A stretch of 5,348 nt of DNA from Candidatus Omnitrophota bacterium. Lineage in GTDB: Bacteria; Omnitrophota; Omnitrophia; Omnitrophales; Aquincolibacteriaceae. The first letter of the stretch is position 1. Each line of letters begins with the position of its first letter. The translations under genes and the position numbers were made by a program. The DNA is taken from contig JAMWDC010000170.1 in the NCBI GenBank assembly GCA_023819025.1, forward strand, positions 1 through 5,348, written 5' to 3'. Shown here in pieces: positions 1 to 5,348 of this stretch. The notes beneath the pieces are model-generated. The model searched no databases, had not been told where the DNA came from, and worked only from the letters and a program-made list of their open reading frames with translations.

Positions 1-901
1 TCTGACGCACGGATTCATATTCATGCTCTTCCATCCAGCGGACCAAATCCTGCCGGATCTTGGCCAGATAAGGAATCCCCTGCTGCAAAAGAATGGTGCA
101 GAGCATCGTCACCTTGGCTCCAACCATTAACATTTTCACGGCATCTTCGGCAGAATGGATACCGCGCGTGGCGGCCAAATCCGCACGGATGCGGCCGTAA
201 AGAATAGCGATCCACCGCAAAGGCAGCCGCAAAGAGTGCGGCGTACTCAAGATCAGATCGGCCCGTACCTCCAGCGAATCCAGATCGATATCCGGTTGAT
301 AAAACCGGTTGAAGAGAACCAGGGCATTGACCCCGGCCTCGTCGAACCGTTTCGCCACATGGGCAATGTTCGTAAAAAACCCGCTGATCTTCAGGGCCAC
401 CGGAATTTTGACCTCCGATTTAACGGCCTTCAGAATTTCAACGTAGTCCTGTTCGATCTGGGCCGCCGTACGATCCATGTTGCTGGGAATATTGTAGATA
501 TTCAGCTCCAAGGCATCCGCACCGGCCTGCTCTATTTTTTTCGCGAAATCGGTCCAGCCCCCGATCGAACAACCGTTCAGACTTGCGATCACAGGAATAT
601 CGACTGCCTCTTTGGCTTGACGGATATGATCAAGATAGCCCTCGGGCCCGAGGTGGTACTCCGCCGGTTCCGGAAAGAAAGACAGAGACTCCGGAAAGCT
701 CTCCGTGTGGCTCGTAAGATGGTGATGCAGTTCATACCGTTCCTGCCGGATTTGTTCTTCGAAGATCGAATACAAAACAACGGCACTCGCCCCCGCATCT
801 TCCATCCGTTTGATGCTGTCGATCTCCTCGGACAGGGGTGAGGCGGACGGAACCAGGGGATTTTTCAGGGTCATTCCTAAATAAGTGGTTGTCAGATCCA
901 T
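1..901 (-). CDS. Dihydroorotate dehydrogenase-like FMN protein, 3'-truncated by window edge
   Basis: The frame is open from an ATG at 899-901 to the left edge, giving 300 codons with no stop. I expect about 25-35 more residues from the usual length of this family. The protein matches, from memory, the 'dihydroorotate dehydrogenase-like' group (PRK07565 type), a TIM-barrel flavoprotein presumed to be cytosolic. Visible landmarks are the N-terminal YLGMTLKNPLVPSASPLS (residues 7-24), SLNGCSIGGW (107-116), ALELNIYNIP (130-139), PVALKIS with the probable FMN-contacting Lys171, LVLFNRFYQPDIDL (194-207), and LRLPLRWIAIL (224-234), followed by a phosphate-binding-type segment around 236-270. The catalytic Cys/Ser in the NxSCPN-type motif of true DHODs is replaced by Asn137, so orotate synthesis is unlikely. 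PreA-like or other FMN-dependent reduction is an alternative. The gene follows the PFOR stop by 4 bases, with a GAGG ribosome binding site, so it is probably co-translated with PFOR and may use the same electron carrier. That role is inference; the true substrate is unknown. Confidence 0.88.
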   Translation of the reverse strand, partial: MDLTTTYLGMTLKNPLVPSASPLSEEIDSIKRMEDAGASAVVLYSIFEEQIRQERYELHHHLTSHTESFPESLSFFPEPAEYHLGPEGYLDHIRQAKEAVDIPVIASLNGCSIGGWTDFAKKIEQAGADALELNIYNIPSNMDRTAAQIEQDYVEILKAVKSEVKIPVALKISGFFTNIAHVAKRFDEAGVNALVLFNRFYQPDIDLDSLEVRADLILSTPHSLRLPLRWIAILYGRIRADLAATRGIHSAEDAVKMLMVGAKVTMLCTILLQQGIPYLAKIRQDLVRWMEEHEYESVRQ

Positions 902-905
902 GGGA

Positions 906-3900
906 TTACCTCGCAGTCTCTTTCGGATTCTCGGACGGCCCGAATTTACGTTGGGCAAGATATTCATAAAATTCTAGGCGTTTCTTCACATCTTGCTGGG
1001 CTTCCTGAAACAGACGTTTCGCTCGTTCCGGTTTACTCTTGGTCAGCATCTTAAACCGGTTTTCCATCGATAAATACTGCTCTACAGGAATTTTTCCTCC
1101 CAACCGTTCAAACTGTAAGGGATTTTCTCCTTGCTTGATGCGGTCCGGATTGTAGCGGTAAAGAAGCCATTGACCGGACTCCACTGCGACCTTTTGATTC
1201 TGAAAGCTGGTCGACATCTGAATGCCATGCGCAATGCAGTGGGAATAGGCAATGATCAGCGACGGTCCCTCATAAGCCTCGGCCTCAAGAAACGCCTTCA
1301 AGGTATGCTCATCGCGGGCCCCCATCGCCACACTCGCCACGTAAACATTTCCGTAACTCATGGCGATCAGACCGAGATCCTTCTTGGCCGACGGTTTCCC
1401 GCCAGCGGCAAATTTAGCCACCGCCGCGCGGGGAGTGGATTTTGACATTTGTCCGCCGGTATTCGAGTAGACCTCGGTATCCAGAACGAGCAGATTCACG
1501 TCGCGCCCGCTTGCAATGACATGATCCAGGCCTCCGAAACCGATATCATAAGCCCAGCCGTCGCCTCCGATAATCCATACGCTTTTTTTAACCAGCATAT
1601 CGGCGATCGGAAGAAGCCGCTTGGCCTCCTCTGTATCGAGTTGAGTGAGTTTCTGCTTTAAGATCGCAACCCGTTCACGTTGCTCGTAAATCGAGGCCTC
1701 ATCCTTCTGCTGGGCGTTAAGGATCGCGTTGACTAAATCACTCCCGATCTGGCCGGCGATGCGTTTCAGAATTTCCGATGCCAACTCTTTCTGCTTATCG
1801 ATGGCCAAACGATACCCGAGTCCGAATTCCGCATTGTCTTCAAAAAGGGAATTACACCATGCGGGGCCCCGACCGTCAGCATTTTTGGTATAGGGCGTTG
1901 TCGGAAGATTCCCTCCATAAATCGAGGAACAACCCGTCGCGTTGGCGATGATCATTCGGTCCCCGAAAAGCTGGGTGGCGAGTTTAATGTAAGGTGTTTC
2001 GCCGCATCCGCCGCACGCCCCAGAAAATTCAAAAAGCGGAACCTGGACCTGCTGCTGGCGGATCATGGACACTTTAATCTGTCTTCGATCGAGATCGGGA
2101 ATTCTCAGGAAAAATTCCCAGTTGGCCCGCTCCTTTTCGCGGAGTGGCGGCTGGGATTCCATGTTGATTGCTTTAAGCCGTGTCTGTGATTTATTCTTGG
2201 CGGGGCAAACATCCACACAAACAGCACAACCCGTGCAATCTTCCGGAGCAACCTGAACCGTATATTTCATTCCTTTCCAGGTAAGATCCCGAGCATCCGT
2301 CGACTTGAAAGTTTCCGGAGCCCCTTGAAGATATTTGGGGTCATAAACCTTCATGCGAATCACGCCGTGCGGACACACAAACGAACATTTTCCGCACTGG
2401 ATGCAAACCTGAGGATCCCAAACCGGGATTTCCAGCGCAATATTGCGTTTTTCCCAGGTCGCCGTCCCTGTAGGAAAAGTTCCATCCTCGGGGAAAGCAC
2501 TTACGGGAAGTTCGTCACCTTTGTTCTCGATCATTTTCCCAAGCACATTCCGCACGAAATCGGGTGCCCGTTTCGAAACAGGCGGCGGCATTTCGATCTT
2601 TCCTTCCGCCCGAGCCGGAACTTTGACCTCGAACAGCCGGCCCAGGGAATGATCCACGGCCTTTAAATTCATCTGAACGATCTCCTCCCCCTTTTTGCCG
2701 TATGTTTTCCGGACTGCGTCCTTGATGGCATCAATCGCCTGAGCCTTCGGCAAAACACCGGAGATCGCAAAAAAGCAAACCTGCATAACGGTATTGATCC
2801 GATTGCCCATCCCGCTTTCCCGGGCAACGTTGTAGGCATCGATCACGAAAAACCGAAGGTGCTTTTTAATGATCTGATCCTGAACAGGCTGCGGCAGACG
2901 ATCCCAAACTTCCTGGGGGCCGTAGGGAGTATTCAACAGAAAAGTCCCTCCATCCATGACGTAGCGGAGCATGTCGTAGCGTTCGAGAAAGACGGTTTGA
3001 TGGCATCCCAAAAAATGGGCTTTGCTGATGAGGTAAGGGGAACGGATCATCTTCGGCCCAAAACGCAAATGGGAAATCGTGACGGCTCCCGCCTTCTTGG
3101 AATCGTAAACAAAATAACCCTGGGCATAATTGGGGGTATTCTCTCCAATGATCTTGATGGAATTTCTGTTTGCACTGACCGTCCCATCCGAACCGAGTCC
3201 GTAAAAAAGCGCACGAAATTGATCCGGACTTTCGATATCAAATTCCGGATCATATTCGAGGCTCGTATGGGTGATGTCATCCTGAATACCGACCGTAAAG
3301 TGATTTTTGGGACCGACCTTGGCAAGATTGTCAAACACGGCCTTCACCATGGCCGGGGTAAATTCTTTCGAGGACAAACCGTACCGGCCGCCGATAATTT
3401 TGGGCATGGTTTTGAGTTGCCCATAACCGCTTGGAATCCCTTCCTCAAGGGCATGAACACAATCCAGAAAGAGCGGTTCTCCACCGCTTCCGGGTTCCTT
3501 GGTACGGTCGAGAACCGCAACCGCCTTGGTGGTACCCGGCAACGCCCCCACAAAACTTTGAATATCAAAAGGGCGGTAAAGCCTGACCTTAATCACCCCG
3601 ACCTTTTCGTCTTTGGTGTTCAGGTAATCGACGGTTTCATGAACAGTCTCGCATCCGGACCCCATGAGGACAATGATCCGTTCGGCGTTCGGAACACCGT
3701 GGTATTCAAACAACCGATAAGCTCGTCCCGTCAGCTCTGCAAATTTGTCCATGACCTCCTGAACGATGCCGGCACATGCGTTGTAGTAACGATTGACGGT
3801 TTCTCGGGCTTGGAAAAATACGTCCGGATTTTGTGCTGTTCCTCGAATCACAGGGCGGTCGGGTGATAAAGCCCGGCCCCGGTGGGCTGCGATCAGGTCG

Positions 3901-4514
3901 TTATCGATCATTGCGCGAAGGGTATCGTCCGGGAGGTTATCGATTTTAGATACCTCATGAGAGGTACGGAACCCGTCAAAAAAGTGTAAAAAAGGTATCC
4001 GGGATTGAAGGGTTGCGGCCTGGGCAATGAGCGCAAAATCCATCACTTCCTGTACGGATGCCGAGGCGATCATCGCAAATCCCGTGCCCCGAGTAGCCAT
4101 GACGTCGCTATGATCTCCAAATATCGAGAGGGCGTGAGTGGCCACGGTGCGTGCTGCAATATGAAAGACCGAGGCCGTTAACTCCCCCGCTATTTTATAC
4201 ATATTCGGAATCATCAATAACAGTCCCTGCGATGCCGTGAAGGTGGTCGTCAAAGCCCCCGTCTGAAGAGCGCCATGAACCGCTCCAGCAGCCCCTCCCT
4301 CACTTTGCATTTCCATGACGGTCGGAACCGTTCCCCAAATGTTCGGCCGTCCCTCCGCCGCCCATGCGTCTGCCCACTCGCCCATGGGCGAGGATGGTGT
4401 AATGGGATAAATCGCGATCACCTCGTTCGTGCGGTAGGCCACGGAGGCCGCGGCTTCGTTTCCATCAATGATGGTTTTTGTCATTTGGGCAGTTACGGTA
4501 TTGATTTTATCCAT
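906..4514 (-). CDS. nifJ: Pyruvate:ferredoxin (flavodoxin) oxidoreductase, single-chain homodimeric type
   Basis: This enzyme converts pyruvate and CoA to acetyl-CoA and CO2, reducing ferredoxin or flavodoxin in the cytoplasm. The 1,202-aa chain has the standard fused order. The pyruvate domain carries YPITPSSPMGE (36-46), where Thr39 matches the substrate-contacting Thr of the family, and GDHSDVMATRGTGF further on. Domain II contains MGSGCETV (from 284). The gamma/CoA region contains GSDGTVSANRNSIK (from 441). The ferredoxin domain has two CxxCxxCxxxC sets: Cys704, 707, 710, 714 and Cys760, 763, 766, 770. The TPP domain supplies the proximal cluster cysteines 834, 837, 862 and 1093, plus GDGWAYDIGFGG (from 984) and NTGGQ (1018-1022). 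All key residues are present. The ATG at 4512-4514 is chosen because AAGGAG sits 7 bases upstream and homologues begin near here. A 31-residue in-frame extension to 4607 is basic, unconserved and overlaps hypC. The start lies one base after the hypC stop. The C-terminus ends about 109 residues after Cys1093, as in enterobacterial YdbK, without the long Desulfovibrio-type extension. Confidence 0.97.
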   Translation of the reverse strand: MDKINTVTAQMTKTIIDGNEAAASVAYRTNEVIAIYPITPSSPMGEWADAWAAEGRPNIWGTVPTVMEMQSEGGAAGAVHGALQTGALTTTFTASQGLLLMIPNMYKIAGELTASVFHIAARTVATHALSIFGDHSDVMATRGTGFAMIASASVQEVMDFALIAQAATLQSRIPFLHFFDGFRTSHEVSKIDNLPDDTLRAMIDNDLIAAHRGRALSPDRPVIRGTAQNPDVFFQARETVNRYYNACAGIVQEVMDKFAELTGRAYRLFEYHGVPNAERIIVLMGSGCETVHETVDYLNTKDEKVGVIKVRLYRPFDIQSFVGALPGTTKAVAVLDRTKEPGSGGEPLFLDCVHALEEGIPSGYGQLKTMPKIIGGRYGLSSKEFTPAMVKAVFDNLAKVGPKNHFTVGIQDDITHTSLEYDPEFDIESPDQFRALFYGLGSDGTVSANRNSIKIIGENTPNYAQGYFVYDSKKAGAVTISHLRFGPKMIRSPYLISKAHFLGCHQTVFLERYDMLRYVMDGGTFLLNTPYGPQEVWDRLPQPVQDQIIKKHLRFFVIDAYNVARESGMGNRINTVMQVCFFAISGVLPKAQAIDAIKDAVRKTYGKKGEEIVQMNLKAVDHSLGRLFEVKVPARAEGKIEMPPPVSKRAPDFVRNVLGKMIENKGDELPVSAFPEDGTFPTGTATWEKRNIALEIPVWDPQVCIQCGKCSFVCPHGVIRMKVYDPKYLQGAPETFKSTDARDLTWKGMKYTVQVAPEDCTGCAVCVDVCPAKNKSQTRLKAINMESQPPLREKERANWEFFLRIPDLDRRQIKVSMIRQQQVQVPLFEFSGACGGCGETPYIKLATQLFGDRMIIANATGCSSIYGGNLPTTPYTKNADGRGPAWCNSLFEDNAEFGLGYRLAIDKQKELASEILKRIAGQIGSDLVNAILNAQQKDEASIYEQRERVAILKQKLTQLDTEEAKRLLPIADMLVKKSVWIIGGDGWAYDIGFGGLDHVIASGRDVNLLVLDTEVYSNTGGQMSKSTPRAAVAKFAAGGKPSAKKDLGLIAMSYGNVYVASVAMGARDEHTLKAFLEAEAYEGPSLIIAYSHCIAHGIQMSTSFQNQKVAVESGQWLLYRYNPDRIKQGENPLQFERLGGKIPVEQYLSMENRFKMLTKSKPERAKRLFQEAQQDVKKRLEFYEYLAQRKFGPSENPKETAR
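909..912 (-). promoter_or_regulatory. Ribosome binding site of the DHOD-like gene
   Basis: On the minus strand GAGG lies 7 bases upstream of the ATG at 899-901. It falls within the last codons of the PFOR gene, just before the PFOR TAA. This supports the chosen start and suggests translational coupling between the two genes. Confidence 0.6.
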
Positions 4515-4515
4515 T

Positions 4516-4755
4516 TTATAGCTCCTTGAGTTCTTGCATCTCTTCCAGATATGTGAACACTTCTTGGGCTTCTTTTTCTTCGACGATACTGATCGCAAAT
4601 CCGACATGGACCATCACATAATCACCGATTTTGACACGAGGCACATAAGATAAATTCACGGTTTTGGAGATCCCTCCGAACTGAACCATCCCGGTACGGA
4701 AATCCGGACCTTCAGCTGAAATCGATACAACTTTTCCAGGAATAGCCAGACACAT
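4516..4755 (-). CDS. hypC: NiFe-hydrogenase maturation chaperone HypC
   Basis: This small chaperone (79 aa, normal for HypC/HupF proteins) works with HypD in assembling the Fe(CN)2CO group and delivers it to the precursor of the hydrogenase large subunit in the cytoplasm. The signature N-terminus MCLAIPGKV is intact, with Cys2, the residue family studies show to be essential after removal of Met1. The central beta-barrel segment ends in GDYVMVHVGFAISIVEE, where His50 is the conserved histidine of the HVGFA motif, followed by an acidic helix typical of the family. The start at 4753-4755 has AAGAGG 8 bases upstream. The gene lies 33 bases after hypF, the usual partner. However, the next gene is PFOR instead of the commonly seen hypD, beginning one base after the hypC TAA. 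This suggests that hydrogenase maturation and pyruvate oxidation are expressed together. Confidence 0.96.
   Translation of the reverse strand: MCLAIPGKVVSISAEGPDFRTGMVQFGGISKTVNLSYVPRVKIGDYVMVHVGFAISIVEEKEAQEVFTYLEEMQELKEL
4522..4527 (-). promoter_or_regulatory. Ribosome binding site deciding the PFOR start
   Basis: On the minus strand AAGGAG is 7 bases upstream of the ATG at 4512-4514. The same bases encode the Lys-Glu near the end of HypC. The site argues against the longer in-frame start at 4607 and against the internal Met11 (codon beginning at 4484), which has no such motif before it. Confidence 0.8.
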
Positions 4756-4763
4756 TTTGTCAA

Positions 4764-4769
4764 CCTCTT
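4764..4769 (-). promoter_or_regulatory. Ribosome binding site of hypC
   Basis: On the minus strand AAGAGG lies 8 bases before the hypC ATG (4753-4755), inside the 33-base hypF-hypC gap. The gap is too short for an obvious promoter or terminator and shows no convincing hairpin. Confidence 0.65.
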
Positions 4770-4788
4770 CCCTGTCCGAGCGTAACGA

Positions 4789-5348
4789 TCACGACTTCAA
4801 GGCTGCGATGATCTGTCCCAAGGCGATCCCACCGTCATTGGACGGAAAACGCTGATGCCAATACGGACGAAATCCTTCCTGCCTTAGACGATCGATCGTT
4901 CGTTCGAGTAAATATTTATTTTGAAAACACCCGCCGGAAAGAACGACTTTTTCTTCGCCGATCCGCCTAGCTACTTCAACAATGACCGCTGTCATCGTGT
5001 TGTGAAATCTCGCCGAAATCTCCGGCGCGGGAATCCCCCAATGAAGATCCGTGAGAATCTCGCGGACCATCAGCTCCCAGTCCACAATAAACGCCGGGAC
5101 CTCGTGATTCTTCAACATCTTCTTTGACTCTTCAAATCTGGAAATACAAATGGAATAATGGCAATTGGTGGTTATCCCTGACAGCGCAAATTCGAGTTCC
5201 ATCGCGGCCTGGGCTTCAAAATGCTGAACGTGGCAGATCCCGAGTATCGCAGCAATGGCATCAAATAGACGGCCCGCACTCGAAGTCCACGGCGCATGGA
5301 TATTTTTGGACAGCATATCTTTGATCAACAACATTTCCGGACGTGTAA
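4789..5348 (-). CDS. hypF: Carbamoyltransferase HypF, C-terminal part (5' end outside window)
   Basis: HypF turns carbamoyl phosphate and ATP into a carbamoyl adenylate and passes the carbamoyl group to the C-terminal Cys of HypE, the source of the cyanide ligands of NiFe hydrogenases. About 185 codons are visible, the last quarter of a protein usually near 750 residues. They match the end of the Kae1-like (YrdC/TsaD-related ASKHA) carbamoyltransferase domain. Seen in order are APWTSSAGRLFDAIAAILG, FEAQAAMELE, FHNTMTAVIVEVARRIG, VVLSGGCFQNKYLLE and PSNDGGIALGQIIAAL. The Asp of NDGG (4834-4836) is probably the metal or nucleotide ligand conserved in the Kae1 fold. The stop is TGA at 4789-4791. 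The reading frame remains open through the right edge, so the Met at 5334 is internal and not the start. The acylphosphatase, zinc-finger and YrdC domains would lie beyond the window. hypC follows 33 bases downstream, a usual neighbour. Confidence 0.96.
   Translation of the reverse strand, partial: TRPEMLLIKDMLSKNIHAPWTSSAGRLFDAIAAILGICHVQHFEAQAAMELEFALSGITTNCHYSICISRFEESKKMLKNHEVPAFIVDWELMVREILTDLHWGIPAPEISARFHNTMTAVIVEVARRIGEEKVVLSGGCFQNKYLLERTIDRLRQEGFRPYWHQRFPSNDGGIALGQIIAALKS

Noticed and set aside
155..841. Plus-strand ORF of 228 codons
   Set aside because: It is antisense to the DHOD-like gene, whose minus-strand frame shows clear family motifs. The plus-strand translation is rich in Arg and Gln and has no recognisable domain.
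2859..3866. Plus-strand ORF of 335 codons, the longest on that strand
   Set aside because: It lies wholly opposite the strongly conserved PFOR coding sequence, has no recognisable motif, and is best explained as a shadow of codon bias in the real gene.
4515..4607. 31-residue N-terminal extension of PFOR in the same frame
   Set aside because: The extension is Lys- and Ser-rich and unlike any PFOR N-terminus I know. It overlaps hypC out of frame, and the downstream ATG at 4512-4514 has a well-placed AAGGAG.
4756..4788. Possible promoter or terminator between hypF and hypC
   Set aside because: Only 33 bases are available, and they contain the hypC ribosome binding site but no convincing -35/-10 pair or GC-rich hairpin with a T run.
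4789..5334. Complete 181-residue protein starting at the Met at 5334
   Set aside because: The frame stays open upstream to the window edge and the residues match the interior of HypF, so this Met is internal to a longer gene.

Overview
The window is a compact bacterial gene cluster read entirely from the minus strand. In transcription order, from high to low coordinates, it holds the 3' end of hypF (NiFe-hydrogenase maturation), a complete hypC, a complete single-chain pyruvate:ferredoxin/flavodoxin oxidoreductase (NifJ/PFOR type, about 1,202 aa), and a dihydroorotate-dehydrogenase-like flavoprotein cut by the left edge. Only 38 bases in total separate the four genes (33, 1 and 4 bases). Each of the three visible starts has a purine-rich ribosome binding site, and two of these lie inside the last codons of the gene upstream. 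This looks like one polycistronic unit. No promoter, terminator, RNA gene, repeat, CRISPR array or mobile element was seen.

Region by region: 4789-5348 is the C-terminal carbamoyltransferase part of HypF. 4516-4755 is HypC with the MCLAIPG start. 906-4514 is PFOR with pyruvate, CoA, two-cluster ferredoxin and thiamine-diphosphate domains, and all twelve cluster cysteines expected for three [4Fe-4S] centres. 1-901 is the DHOD-like protein, open at the left edge. It has no stop codon inside the window, so a search requiring a complete start-to-stop ORF would miss it. Its antisense strand carries a 228-codon shadow ORF that could be mistaken for the gene.

Taken together, the cluster combines maturation of the NiFe-hydrogenase active site with low-potential electron production from pyruvate. 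PFOR makes acetyl-CoA, CO2 and reduced ferredoxin or flavodoxin, and a hydrogenase matured by the Hyp proteins could exchange those electrons with H2. This functional link is inferred from gene order; no hydrogenase structural gene is in view. The DHOD-like protein keeps FMN-barrel features but has Asn where true class 1 and class 2 DHODs carry the catalytic Cys or Ser, so it is probably not a pyrimidine-biosynthesis enzyme.

The organism is a bacterium with an anaerobic or facultative lifestyle and NiFe-hydrogenase capacity. Base composition is moderate, near 50% G+C by eye. The phylum cannot be fixed from the sequence alone. Similar PFOR plus DHOD-like pairs are known to me from cyanobacteria and several other phyla, and a Nitrospirota-like source is possible but only a guess. 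The genes are all recognisable; what is unusual is their arrangement and the unassigned role of the DHOD-like protein.
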